DNA of 34,169 nucleotides. It comes from Bacillota bacterium (GTDB lineage: Bacteria > Bacillota > Clostridia > Tissierellales > Peptoniphilaceae). The notes beneath the pieces were generated by a model, which ran no database searches, was not told where the DNA came from, and saw only the letters and a program-made list of their open reading frames with translations. Each line of letters begins with the position of its first letter. The stretch's first letter is position 1. Below are positions 9,015 to 18,673 of this stretch, one piece after another. The position numbers and the translations under genes are program-made. Location of the stretch: assembly GCA_029003555.1 (NCBI GenBank), contig JAQYCE010000034.1, forward strand, positions 1-34,169, in the 5' to 3' direction.

Positions 9015-9965
9015 TTAGGAAGAGGAGGACCTGAGTCCGTAGGCTTCTTCCGCTGACTCCCCTGCGTTGACAATGGCTCTTTGAAGGACCTTAGCCCCAA
9101 GGATACCTACGAGGTTAGGTTCCGCATCCACCTGGTTGGAGGCCAGGCAGAAGAGGCTATCTCCATCAAAGAGAGTGTGGACGGGTTCGATGGCCCGGGC
9201 CAGGCCGTCGTGGCCCATCTGGCAAACTTTAAGGGTCCCGGCCTTGTCCAGCCTTGCGTTTGTAGCGATACAGCCAATGGTGGTATTTTTCCCCAGGAGG
9301 TCGGCCCCTCTCTCCCCGTCCAGGAGAAAGTCCATGGTCGATCCCGGCTCCCCGTCGGGGCCAAGGAGGCCGGCGATGGGGAGGTTACCCCTTTCCGGAT
9401 CCCGGATGTCCCCCACCGCATTCACCGCGACCAGGCAGGAGACCACCAGGTCGCCAAGCCGGAGGGAGGCCTGACCCAGGCCGGATTTCATGGCCCGGTC
9501 CATGCCGGCAATCTTCCCAACGGAACAGCCCGTCCCGGCGCCGACATTTCCCTGGGAGGCATCCTCCGAGGAGGCATAGAGAAGGGCTTCCTTCCCCATG
9601 GCTATATCGGGCCACTTGACCTGGCCCAGGCCCAGGTCGTAGAGGACGGCTGAGCAGACGATGGGAACCTTGGCAAAGCCGGTTTCCAGACCTAGGCCTT
9701 GGGCCGCCAACTCATTCATTACCCCGGATGCCGATTCCAAACCAAAGGCCGAACCGCCGGAAAGGACCACGGCGTGGACCTGGGAAACCTGATTCTCCGG
9801 GCGGAGGAGGTCGGTTTCCCGGGAGCCCGGGGCCCCACCCCGGACATCCACTCCGCCGGTGGCCCCTTCAGGGGGAAGGATGACGGTCACCCCTGTCCCC
9901 CAGTCCCTATTTTGGGCATGGCCCACCCGGAAGCCCGGAACATCAACCAAATGACCTGGATACAT
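9015..9965 (-). CDS. P1 family peptidase (DmpA / L-aminopeptidase / beta-aminopeptidase superfamily)
   Basis: VDVRGGAPGSRETDLL, HAVVLSGGSAFGLESASGVM, GNVGAGTGCSVGK, NTTIGCIATNA. Confidence 0.88.
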   Translation of the reverse strand: MYPGHLVDVPGFRVGHAQNRDWGTGVTVILPPEGATGGVDVRGGAPGSRETDLLRPENQVSQVHAVVLSGGSAFGLESASGVMNELAAQGLGLETGFAKVPIVCSAVLYDLGLGQVKWPDIAMGKEALLYASSEDASQGNVGAGTGCSVGKIAGMDRAMKSGLGQASLRLGDLVVSCLVAVNAVGDIRDPERGNLPIAGLLGPDGEPGSTMDFLLDGERGADLLGKNTTIGCIATNARLDKAGTLKVCQMGHDGLARAIEPVHTLFDGDSLFCLASNQVDAEPNLVGILGAKVLQRAIVNAGESAEEAYGLRSSSS

Positions 9966-9974
9966 GGGAACCCC

Positions 9975-11603
9975 CTACTTTTTAGTCTTCTTCGTTGTGG
10001 CCACCGGATCCAGACCCATGGCGGCCCGGATCAGGCCCATGAAGAGGGGGTGGGGGCTGTTGGGCCGGGAACGGAACTCGGGATGGAATTGGCTGGCAAT
10101 GAAGTAGTTGAGGTCAGGTCTTTCCACGATTTCCATCAGGTTCATGGAGAGCTTTTCTCCGGAAAAATGGAGGCCCGTCTTCTTTTCAATTTCATCCACA
10201 TACTTGCTGTTAACTTCATAGCGGTGGCGGTGGCGCTCCACAATGTCCGACCGTCCATAGAGCCGGTGGGCCAGGCTTCCTTCCTCCACATGGCAGTCCT
10301 GGTTGCCCAGGCGGAGGGTCCCGCCCAAGTCATTTTTATTTTCCTGGTCCGGGAGGAGGTGGAGGACAGGAATACCGGCATCGGGGACAAATTCCGTGGA
10401 ATCCGCCTCCTTCCAGCCCAATTCATTCCGACAGGCTTCAATGACCGTAAGCTGCATGCCCAAGCAGATGCCCAGGAAGGGTTTGTCGTGGACCCGGGCA
10501 TACTCGATGGCATTGAGCATGCCCTGGATCCCCCGGTTGCCGAAGCCGCCGGGGACCACAATCCCGTCCATGTCCTTTAGGACCGCATCCATGGAATCCC
10601 TGGTCAGGGATTCGGAATCAATGTAGTCCACGGAAACCCGGGCGCCCAGGTTGTAGCCGGCATCGGTCAGGGCCTCATAGACAGAAAGATAGGCGTCCCT
10701 AAGCTTGGTGTACTTGCCGACCAGGGCGATATGGACTTCTTTATCAGCCGCCTTAAATTCCCGGCACATGTCTTCCCAGCGGTCAATCCGGTTGGCCTTG
10801 GGCTTGAGCCCGAAGTGCTTGAGAATATAGGTGTCCAGGTTTTGCTGGTGGAAAACCAGGGGAACCTCATAGATCAGGTCCACGGTCTTGGATTCGATGA
10901 TGGCTTCCCTGGGAAGGTCGCAGAAGAGAGAGATCTTCTGGAAGACCTCATCAGTGATGGGCTCCTGGGCCCGGAGGATGAAGACGTCCGGCTTGATCCC
11001 GTAGGACATGAGCTCCTTAAAGGAGTGCTGGGCCGGCTTGGTCTTCAGCTCGTTGGAGGCCGGAATGGTGGGGATCAGGACCGTATGAATATACATGACA
11101 TCATCCGGTTGAGAGGAGTGGATTTGCCGGATGGCTTCCACAAAGGGCTGGGATTCAATATCCCCCACCGTGCCTCCGATTTCCGTGATGATAAAGTCCG
11201 CTCCGGTATCTTCCGCCACCGCAAAGACCTTTTCTTTAATCACATCCGTAACGTGGGGGATGACCTGAACCGTCTTCCCCCCATACTCCCCGGCCCGCTC
11301 CCGGCGGATGACCGTGGAATAGATCCGTCCTGAGGTGATGGAGGAATTCTTGGTCAGCTCCTCATCAATAAAGCGCTCATAATGGCCCAGGTCCAGGTCC
11401 GTTTCTCCCCCGTCCTTGGTCACAAAAACCTCTCCGTGCTGGTAGGGAGACATGGTCCCCGGGTCGACATTGAGGTAGGGGTCAAACTTCTGCATAAATA
11501 CCGAATAACCCCGGTCCTTGAGCAAACGCCCCACACTCGCTGCGGAAATTCCCTTGCCGATCCCTGAGATGACACCGCCCGTTACAAAAATAAACTTCGC
11601 CAC
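9975..11603 (-). CDS. pyrG: CTP synthase
   Basis: MAKFIFVTGGVISGIGKGISAASVGRLLK; YLNVDPGTMSPYQHGEVFVTKDGGETDLDLGHYERF; amidotransferase PFLGICLGMQ. Confidence 0.98.
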   Translation of the reverse strand: MAKFIFVTGGVISGIGKGISAASVGRLLKDRGYSVFMQKFDPYLNVDPGTMSPYQHGEVFVTKDGGETDLDLGHYERFIDEELTKNSSITSGRIYSTVIRRERAGEYGGKTVQVIPHVTDVIKEKVFAVAEDTGADFIITEIGGTVGDIESQPFVEAIRQIHSSQPDDVMYIHTVLIPTIPASNELKTKPAQHSFKELMSYGIKPDVFILRAQEPITDEVFQKISLFCDLPREAIIESKTVDLIYEVPLVFHQQNLDTYILKHFGLKPKANRIDRWEDMCREFKAADKEVHIALVGKYTKLRDAYLSVYEALTDAGYNLGARVSVDYIDSESLTRDSMDAVLKDMDGIVVPGGFGNRGIQGMLNAIEYARVHDKPFLGICLGMQLTVIEACRNELGWKEADSTEFVPDAGIPVLHLLPDQENKNDLGGTLRLGNQDCHVEEGSLAHRLYGRSDIVERHRHRYEVNSKYVDEIEKKTGLHFSGEKLSMNLMEIVERPDLNYFIASQFHPEFRSRPNSPHPLFMGLIRAAMGLDPVATTKKTKK

Positions 11604-11620
11604 AATCTCCTCCTCAACCT

Positions 11621-12169
11621 CTACTTGCCCAGCTTCAATTCGCGTATCTTCAGGTTGACGGCTTCCATCAAATCCGTCCCCACATGGATGGTGGTGTTGG
11701 ATTCCGCCTTTCCCCTCTCCTTAATCAGGAGGACCAGGTCCCCCTTCTTGGGGTCCCAGGCCCATTTTTTGACCTCATTCCAGGGAACAAAGACATTGTT
11801 GGACAATATCCCATTCTCCGCCAGATAGATGGGGGACTTCATGAAGTAGAAGAAGACCACACCCAGGCCCACCATGATGGCCCCGTCAACCCACTTCTTA
11901 TTAAAACAGGACAGGACGCCCAAGCCCACCATCAGGAGGCAGAGGAGGACGTTGGTTTTGGCGGTCGACCGGTCAAAGCGGGAGACTTCCCCCTGCAACT
12001 TCCGGGTTCCCCGACTGGCCTGGATAAGCTGGAAGAGGAAGTAGGCCAGAAGGCCCCCATAAATAACCGTAATAAAGGTGATTCCCAGGGGCCCCTCGGA
12101 GGTCAGGAGGGGATTTCTCGCCACCTGGCCGGAAGTGGCCATCTGACTGCTGATCCCTTCTCCGCTCAT
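11621..12169 (-). CDS. Small membrane protein, DUF5673-like
   Basis: TM segments followed by IYLAENGILSNNVFVPWNEVKKWAWDPKKGDLVLLI. ATGA overlap with the ftsH stop; GGAG spacing favours ATG 12169. Confidence 0.6.
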   Translation of the reverse strand: MSGEGISSQMATSGQVARNPLLTSEGPLGITFITVIYGGLLAYFLFQLIQASRGTRKLQGEVSRFDRSTAKTNVLLCLLMVGLGVLSCFNKKWVDGAIMVGLGVVFFYFMKSPIYLAENGILSNNVFVPWNEVKKWAWDPKKGDLVLLIKERGKAESNTTIHVGTDLMEAVNLKIRELKLGK

Positions 12170-14028
12170 TCGCATGCTCCTTTCATCTCTTCAAAAGTAT
12201 GACCATATTCCTGGAATAAGGATTCAAAGGCATCCTTGCGGACCGTTTCCTCATCCAAAAGAAGATTGGCCAGTTTCTCCATCATGGTTCGGTTGGCTTC
12301 CAAAATTTCCATGGCCATATCATAGGCGGACTTCATCAGCCCCCGGACTTCTTTGTCGATCTGTCGGGCGGTCTCTTCCGAATAGTGCTTGACCTGGCCC
12401 AACTCATTGCCCAGGAAGACATTCTCCCGGTCGAGTTCATAGGCCACCGGCCCCAGGTCCGGGCTCATCCCGTAGCGGACGACCATGGACCGGGCCATCT
12501 CGGTTGCCCGCTCAATGTCGTTGGAGGCTCCGGTAGAAATGTCATCCAGGAAGAGAGCTTCAGCGGCCCTTCCACCCAGGAAGGAGACCAGCTCGGCCTT
12601 CATGGATTTCATGGACATAAACATGAGTTCATCCTCAGGAAGGAAGGCGGTAAATCCTCCGGCCATTCCCCGGGGAACAATAGTGATCAGGTTGACCTGG
12701 TCCGTATCCGGGAGGGCCCGGGTGACCACAGCATGGCCCGCCTCATGGTAGGCGGTCAGGATTCTCTCCTTTTCCACCACCTTCCGTGACTTCTTTTCCG
12801 GACCGGCCTGGACCTTGATGGCCGCTTCTTCAAAGGTGGCCATGTCGATCAGGCGTTCATTTTTCCGAGCCACCAGTAGGGCTGCTTCATTGGTCAGGTT
12901 CTCCAAGTCAGCCGGGGTGAAACCTGCCGTCTGGCGGGATAGGGCATCTAAGTCGACGTCGTCGGCAATGTGCTTGTTTCTCAGGTGGACCTTGAGGATT
13001 TCCGCCCGCTCCTTGGCATCCGGCATACCCACCATGATCCGCCGGTCAAAACGGCCCGGACGGAGGAGGGCGGGATCCAGGATGTCAGGACGGTTGGTGG
13101 CGGCCATGATGATAATGCCTTCATTTTCATCAAAGCCGTCCATTTCGACCAGGAGTTGGTTGAGGGTTTGTTCTCTTTCGTCGTTTCCCCCACCCAGACC
13201 GGCTCCACGACGGCGACCAACCGCATCAATCTCATCCACAAAGACAATGCAGGGGGCGTTTTTCTTTGCCTCCTTAAAAAGGTACCGAACTCGGGAAGCG
13301 CCCACGCCGACAAACATATACACAAAGTCGGACCCGGAGATGGAGTAGAAAGGAACGCCGGCCTGGCCGGCAACGGCCTTGGACAGGTAGGTCTTGCCGG
13401 TGCCCGGAGGACCTACCATGAGGATTCCCTTGGGGATCCGGGCCCCTACCTCCTGGTACTTGTTGGGGCTTTTTAAGAAGTCCACCACTTCTCCCAACTC
13501 CTCTTTTTCCTCTTTTAAGCCGGCTACGTCTTCAAAGGTGATCCGCTTACCCGTATCCTTGTGGAGTTGGGCCTTGGACTTGCCGAAGGTGTTCATCCCT
13601 CCTTGGGCAGCCTGGGTTCTTTTGTAAAAGGTATAGAGAATAAAGCCCATAAAGCCCATGAAGAGGAGGTCGGGGAGGAGGGCCAGGAGGAAGTTGGGTT
13701 GGGGCGTTTCTTCAAAGACCATCTTGACCTGGCCCTTCTCCACTCCCTCTTTGATGTACTGATCATAAAACTCCGGGAAATATTCCTTGGGGATAACCAC
13801 CTCAAAGGATGAGGCCTTTTCATCTTTTAGGACCCCCCGAAGCTTGTCGCCTTGGTAAACCAGACTTTTCACCTGGTCCTTATTAAATTGCTCGATCAAT
13901 TGGCCATGGGTCATGGCTTCCTTGGTCTCCGGATTCCATCCGCCAAAACTGAAGAACATGGCGATGATGGCGATGGGGATCAGGTAGCCCAGCAAGAGTC
14001 GCCAATTTCGGTTCCTGTTATTATCCAT
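12166..14028 (-). CDS. ftsH: ATP-dependent zinc metalloprotease FtsH
   Basis: [22 protein letters not shown] Walker [28 protein letters not shown], zincin HEAGHAVV. Confidence 0.98.
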   Translation of the reverse strand: MDNNRNRNWRLLLGYLIPIAIIAMFFSFGGWNPETKEAMTHGQLIEQFNKDQVKSLVYQGDKLRGVLKDEKASSFEVVIPKEYFPEFYDQYIKEGVEKGQVKMVFEETPQPNFLLALLPDLLFMGFMGFILYTFYKRTQAAQGGMNTFGKSKAQLHKDTGKRITFEDVAGLKEEKEELGEVVDFLKSPNKYQEVGARIPKGILMVGPPGTGKTYLSKAVAGQAGVPFYSISGSDFVYMFVGVGASRVRYLFKEAKKNAPCIVFVDEIDAVGRRRGAGLGGGNDEREQTLNQLLVEMDGFDENEGIIIMAATNRPDILDPALLRPGRFDRRIMVGMPDAKERAEILKVHLRNKHIADDVDLDALSRQTAGFTPADLENLTNEAALLVARKNERLIDMATFEEAAIKVQAGPEKKSRKVVEKERILTAYHEAGHAVVTRALPDTDQVNLITIVPRGMAGGFTAFLPEDELMFMSMKSMKAELVSFLGGRAAEALFLDDISTGASNDIERATEMARSMVVRYGMSPDLGPVAYELDRENVFLGNELGQVKHYSEETARQIDKEVRGLMKSAYDMAMEILEANRTMMEKLANLLLDEETVRKDAFESLFQEYGHTFEEMKGACE

Positions 14029-14089
14029 GCTTTCTTTCCCAACTCCTTTTTTTCTTCCAAATCCTCATTAAGATGAGGAGGTAAAAAAT

Positions 14090-14644
14090 TTACTTATAAT
14101 ATCTTTCCTTCAAGATCGCTACAAAGGGAAGGTTGCGGAGCTTTTGGTTGAAATCCATGCCGTAACCGATCACATACTCATTTGGGATTTCAAAACCCAC
14201 ATAATCGGCATGGAATTCGTTAGCCCTTCCACCTTCCTTATTGAGAAGGGCGACCACCTTCACCGATTTTGCCCCCCGGTCCTTGAAGTTCTTGGTCAGG
14301 TACTCCAGGGTGTAGCCGGTATCAATGATGTCCTCAATAATCAGGATATTCTTTCCCATGAAGGATTCCTGGATATCCTTGATGATCCGGACGTCCCCGG
14401 AGGAGACGGTGGAGGACCCGTAGCTGGAGACCGCCATAAAGTCGATTTCCACATCCAGGTCGATTTCCTTCATGATGTCAGCCATAAAGATCACCCCGCC
14501 CTTTAAGGTGCAGACCAAAAGAAGGTCCGCTTCCTCCTTTTCATAGTCCCGGGTAATGATCTTGCCCATTTCCTTTACCTTGGCTTGGATCTCCTCTTCA
14601 CTGATCAGGATTCGGTCCACATACTTCATTAAATCTTGGTCCAT
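14090..14644 (-). CDS. hpt: Hypoxanthine phosphoribosyltransferase
   Basis: LLLVCTLKGGVIFMADI, ILIIEDIIDTGYTLEYL PRPP motif; start set to ATG 14644 with GGAGG upstream. Confidence 0.95.
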   Translation of the reverse strand: MDQDLMKYVDRILISEEEIQAKVKEMGKIITRDYEKEEADLLLVCTLKGGVIFMADIMKEIDLDVEIDFMAVSSYGSSTVSSGDVRIIKDIQESFMGKNILIIEDIIDTGYTLEYLTKNFKDRGAKSVKVVALLNKEGGRANEFHADYVGFEIPNEYVIGYGMDFNQKLRNLPFVAILKERYYK

Positions 14645-16188
14645 TTTGGCCTCCACTCCATTTCAATTGCTGGGGCTTCCCCCTCCAGGGGACCATACCC
14701 TGACCGTCCGGCCCAGGGTATCCAGATGATCCTTTTCCCCTCCCAAACAAGGGGGTAGTTTTCGCGTAAACAGGAAGGGATCTTCCATTCGTTGAAGACC
14801 TTCCGCAGGGTCTTTCTTCCACCGCCGAATTTTTCAAAAACTTCTCCGGGCCGGCCGGGGCCAAGAGAAAGTCGGGTCAAAGCCTGGGCCGGAAAGTAGG
14901 CGAAGCGGGGGTTGGTCAGGCGGTCAGCGGAGACCGGCCCCCGGCAGGTCCGGACCAGGATTTGCCCGGCCGGATAGGCCCAAGACAGGGTGATGGTCCG
15001 GGAATTCTCCGGAAGGCGGAGGGCTTTTCTTTGCCCCATTTTCCCTTTCTTTGTGGCCGATTTTTCCCCAAATCCGGGGTACGGAAAAAAGGAAAGACCC
15101 TGAAAATCACATAGAATTATCATACCACAAAGCCGGGCCCATGTTGAAACCTGACCCCCCGCCAAGTGGAAAATTTGCTCAATATCTTTATAGGTAACTT
15201 GCCGGTCTGGATCCTCCAAAGATAGGAGGCTCCGGATTAAATCTCGGATAACCCGGTAGGCCAGGGCCGGATCCAGGTCCAAGAGATCTTTTTTTCGCAA
15301 GCTGACCCCTCCCAAAAGATGGGCATTGCGCTGGAAGACCCATTCATCCATCTCCCCCCGAGCTAAAAGCCGGTCCAAGTTCGTCAGGTCCTCTTCCGTC
15401 CGGATGAAAATCATGTCAGTCAAGGCTTTTTGGCTCATCCGGTCCAAACAATCATTCTCGGCCTGAAGGATGGAGGCAAAGCGCGAAAGGGCTCCAACGG
15501 CTTGGGGGTTAATCGTCGATTGGATGTCGGGAAGGAGGTGGAGTCGGATCCGGTTCCTCAGGAAGTCATCCTTCCGGTTGCTGGCATCTTCCCGGTAAGG
15601 GATCCCCCTCTCTTCCAAAAAGCCCAGTAAATCTTCCTTGCTCAAGTCCAGAAAGGGGCGAAAAATCCGGTAGCTCGGCCATGGTCCCGGTTGGGAAAAT
15701 TTTCGGTCGGAAAGAGGACGGATCCCCCCTCCTCCTTCCAGCCCGCTTCCTCTGAGGATATGGAGGAGGACGGTTTCCGCCTGGTCATCCTGGTGGTGGG
15801 CCGTCAGAAGGATAGGAGGATGGTCGGCATGGACCATCCGGTCTTCAAAAAACCGGTAGCGTGCCCGACGTCCTGCCGCTTCCAGGGAGAGGCCCTCATC
15901 CTTGGCCAGCTTATTTACGTCCACAGACTCGGAAAAGCAGGGGACCCTGTGGTCCTGACACCAGGCTTCCACAAACTCCCGGTCTTCGTCCGCCTCCTTC
16001 CCCCGGAGCTTGTGGTTGAGGTGGAGGACGGTCAGGTCGGGTCGAAAATGGCGGGCCGTTTCCAGAAGGGCCATGGAATCCGGACCGCCGGATACGGCAA
16101 TAAAAAGGGAAGAAGGGGCACTTCCCGGCCCCTTCTTCCACTGTCTGGTCCACTCTTCAAAGATTTTTTTTGTAAAAATCATCGTCAT
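14629..16188 (-). CDS. tilS: tRNA(Ile)-lysidine synthase
   Basis: LFIAVSGGPDSMALL PP-loop; LTAHHQDDQAETVLLHILRGSGLEG; downstream hpt-ftsH synteny. Confidence 0.95.
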   Translation of the reverse strand: MTMIFTKKIFEEWTRQWKKGPGSAPSSLFIAVSGGPDSMALLETARHFRPDLTVLHLNHKLRGKEADEDREFVEAWCQDHRVPCFSESVDVNKLAKDEGLSLEAAGRRARYRFFEDRMVHADHPPILLTAHHQDDQAETVLLHILRGSGLEGGGGIRPLSDRKFSQPGPWPSYRIFRPFLDLSKEDLLGFLEERGIPYREDASNRKDDFLRNRIRLHLLPDIQSTINPQAVGALSRFASILQAENDCLDRMSQKALTDMIFIRTEEDLTNLDRLLARGEMDEWVFQRNAHLLGGVSLRKKDLLDLDPALAYRVIRDLIRSLLSLEDPDRQVTYKDIEQIFHLAGGQVSTWARLCGMIILCDFQGLSFFPYPGFGEKSATKKGKMGQRKALRLPENSRTITLSWAYPAGQILVRTCRGPVSADRLTNPRFAYFPAQALTRLSLGPGRPGEVFEKFGGGRKTLRKVFNEWKIPSCLRENYPLVWEGKRIIWIPWAGRSGYGPLEGEAPAIEMEWRPKWTKI

Positions 16189-16215
16189 CTCCGCTTATTT
16201 CAAGAGGCGAAAGGA

Positions 16216-16878
16216 TTACTGGTTGGGCTTATTTTCACTCGGTGCTTCCTCTGAAGAAGACTCCCCATCCTGGCTTTCTTGTTCAGATTCCTCGGATTCC
16301 TGGGCCTTTCTTCCCTCCAACAATCCCTTGACCGCTTCCTGGTTGACGTCATAGGACCCATCCTGGGTCTGGACCAGGATTTCATTGGGCCGGATCATAC
16401 CCAGCTTTTCGTGGGCATATTTTTCCACATAGTCATCGGTCTTGACCATCTTGAGCTGGTTATTCAGGTCGTCCAGAGAAGCCGCCAATTGCTTCCTCTC
16501 CTCTTCCAGCTGACTTTGGACTTTTTTGGCCTCTGCCAGCTGCTGGTTGGTCGTGTAGAGTTTGACACAGGCCGGTACAAGAAGGAGGAGAAGGATGACA
16601 CCGGCGACGATGAGGTAGAGGAATGGCGTGGACCCTCCCTTTTTCCCCCCATCCCTGCGAGGACGAGACCGCCGACCTTCCCTGGACCGACGGTCGGGCC
16701 TTTCCTGGGGATCCTGCCGACGTTTCCTTGAAGAGGGGCGGCCCCCTTCTTCCTCATAGGGACGGCCGCCCCTATCCTCTTGGGAAGGCCGGGGGCTCTC
16801 CCTATAGACTTCATCCTGACTTCTCTCCCCATGGGAACAGTTGGGTTCCTGGGGAAGGATGGAACGAAACTTACTCAT
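16216..16878 (-). CDS. Septum formation initiator (DivIC/FtsB-like) with a long charged N-terminal region
   Basis: Basic N-terminus, one TM (FLYLIVAGVILLLLLVPACV), coiled coil, YVEKYAHEKLGMIRPNEI; located between the S4 gene and tilS. Confidence 0.85.
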   Translation of the reverse strand: MSKFRSILPQEPNCSHGERSQDEVYRESPRPSQEDRGGRPYEEEGGRPSSRKRRQDPQERPDRRSREGRRSRPRRDGGKKGGSTPFLYLIVAGVILLLLLVPACVKLYTTNQQLAEAKKVQSQLEEERKQLAASLDDLNNQLKMVKTDDYVEKYAHEKLGMIRPNEILVQTQDGSYDVNQEAVKGLLEGRKAQESEESEQESQDGESSSEEAPSENKPNQ

Positions 16879-17128
16879 AATCACCCTCCTCAATCTCTTC
16901 ATAGAGGGAGTCTGCGTCCTCCTTGCGGACGACTTCCGGTGTTTTCAGAACACGAATATAAAGAGGGGCCTTGGCAAAGGAGATTTTCACCCGGTCTCCT
17001 TCAACCACCTCGGTTCCCGCCTTGGCCGGCCGGCCATTGACTTCAATTCGACCGCCGTCCGCCGCTTCTTTGGCGACGGTTCTCCTTTTGATGATTCGTG
17101 AATTCTTCAAAAACTTATCGATCCGCAT
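16871..17128 (-). CDS. RNA-binding S4 domain protein (RqcP/YabO/Hsp15-like)
   Basis: MRIDKFLKNSRIIKRRTVAKEAADGGRIEVNGRPAKAGTEVVEGDRVKI; start set to ATG 17128. Confidence 0.9.
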   Translation of the reverse strand: MRIDKFLKNSRIIKRRTVAKEAADGGRIEVNGRPAKAGTEVVEGDRVKISFAKAPLYIRVLKTPEVVRKEDADSLYEEIEEGDYE

Positions 17129-17204
17129 CTTGCACCCTTTCCCCTCAATAGGGCCCGAACCCATCTTGTCCGGACCTCATCTTTTTTTACCAGTATACCA
17201 AATA

Positions 17205-17675
17205 TCAGAAACGGCCGGAAGAACCGAATCCTTCATGGCCCCGATCCGTTGTGTCCAATTCCTCCACTTCTTCAAAAGCCACCTGGATATAGGGCATGAG
17301 GACCATCTGGGCCACCCTCTCCCCCTCCTCCAACCGGATGGGGTCCTTCCCATGGTGGAAAAGGGGAATCATGATCTCCCCCCGGTAGTCGGGATCGATG
17401 ATCCCCACCCCGTTGGACAGGATCAGCCCCCGCCGGCCCAGGCTGGACCGGATACAGACCAGGCCGAAATAGCCCTCGGGTATGGCCAGCTTGACCCCGG
17501 TATGGATGGTCTTATGGTCTCCCGATTCAAAATCCACTCCGCCCTTGTCGGCGATAGAAAGGTCCATGCCGGCAGCAAATTCATTGGCATAGATGGGGGG
17601 TCTCCCCTCCGCAATCACCTTCATAGTCTTCAATTCTTTCTCTCCCGTCTTCTCCGACAAATCTCCTGTCCTCAT
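17205..17675 (-). CDS. dut: dUTP diphosphatase
   Basis: NEFAAGMDLSIAD, IRSSLGRRGLILSNGVGIIDPDYRGEI, EEGERVAQMVLMP, RGHEGFGSSGRF. Start 17675 has GGAGG upstream; 17624 is an alternative. Confidence 0.92.
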   Translation of the reverse strand: MRTGDLSEKTGEKELKTMKVIAEGRPPIYANEFAAGMDLSIADKGGVDFESGDHKTIHTGVKLAIPEGYFGLVCIRSSLGRRGLILSNGVGIIDPDYRGEIMIPLFHHGKDPIRLEEGERVAQMVLMPYIQVAFEEVEELDTTDRGHEGFGSSGRF

Positions 17676-17693
17676 TTCTATTTTTCCCCCCTC

Positions 17694-18521
17694 CTAGGCC
17701 AAAAGGAGGCCGGCCTCGGGGTGGGCGATGATCCAGTCAACCGCCTTGACAAAGCCCATCCGGTCAACCGGATCCGTGGTCATCTTGGCGGCTTGAATGG
17801 CCCGGTCCGACCCGTCGCTCATGGCGAAGGACCAGCCTGCTCCCTCCAGCATCTCCACATCGTTATCGAAGTCGCCAATGGCCACCACCCGGTCCATGGG
17901 AACCTGGAGGGTCCGGGTCAGAGTCCGGATCCCTTGGAGCTTGTTGACCCCTCCGGCCATCACTTCCACCTTATCATCCCCGGATTGGGTGGCCGACAGG
18001 CCTCCGGACGAATTGATCTCATCGATGAGCCCCTGGAGATTCTTCTTCACATAGATGTTCATTTTATAGGCCCCTTCTTCCAGAAAATGGGGCTTTCGGG
18101 GAGAAAAAGACCCGACCTTCATTCCCGTGCGCAGGTTGACGATCCCGGAAGCTATGCAGGAGCCCAAGAGCCGGGACCAGGATGTCGGAAAAAAGCAGAC
18201 CTTTTCGCTGTAGAAAAGATACCTCCAGCCTTCTCTTTCCGCCCGGTCAATCAGGGCCTTGGCCTCCTCCGGCAGGATAGGGTAACCTTGGGCCGGCCCT
18301 GCACCACCCGGGAGGCATAGGGCCCCGTTGTTGGCAATGATGTGGCCCCTTATCCCGTATTTTTTGAAAAGATACCGGATATTCCCAGCCGGCCGACCGG
18401 AAACCAGGACAAATTCCATCCCGTGGTCATTCAGACGGTGGACGGCTTCCACGTTTTCTTTCGGGATCTTCCCCTTCCGCGCAATCGTATTGTCAAAATC
18501 GCTACAAAAAAGTCGCTTCAT
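17694..18521 (-). CDS. Cof-type HAD-IIB family hydrolase
   Basis: MKRLFCSDFDNTIARKGKIP, VLVSGRPAGNIRYL, VVAIGDFDNDVEMLEGAG. Confidence 0.88.
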   Translation of the reverse strand: MKRLFCSDFDNTIARKGKIPKENVEAVHRLNDHGMEFVLVSGRPAGNIRYLFKKYGIRGHIIANNGALCLPGGAGPAQGYPILPEEAKALIDRAEREGWRYLFYSEKVCFFPTSWSRLLGSCIASGIVNLRTGMKVGSFSPRKPHFLEEGAYKMNIYVKKNLQGLIDEINSSGGLSATQSGDDKVEVMAGGVNKLQGIRTLTRTLQVPMDRVVAIGDFDNDVEMLEGAGWSFAMSDGSDRAIQAAKMTTDPVDRMGFVKAVDWIIAHPEAGLLLA

Positions 18522-18673
18522 TTGGGCTCCTTCAGGATAAAATGGGTAATTCTTCTTATTTTAACATAGAGACCGGGGGAAACCTAGGCGGGAAAAGGAG
18601 ACAAGGGTTTAAGATATTCCGGATCTGGTAAATATAAAGTATATGCGTTTTCGAATAGAAGGAGGACGATGAA

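Noticed and set aside
16971-18320. 449-aa plus-strand ORF opposite dut and the HAD gene
   Set aside because: Antisense shadow of well-supported minus-strand genes with no recognisable domain.
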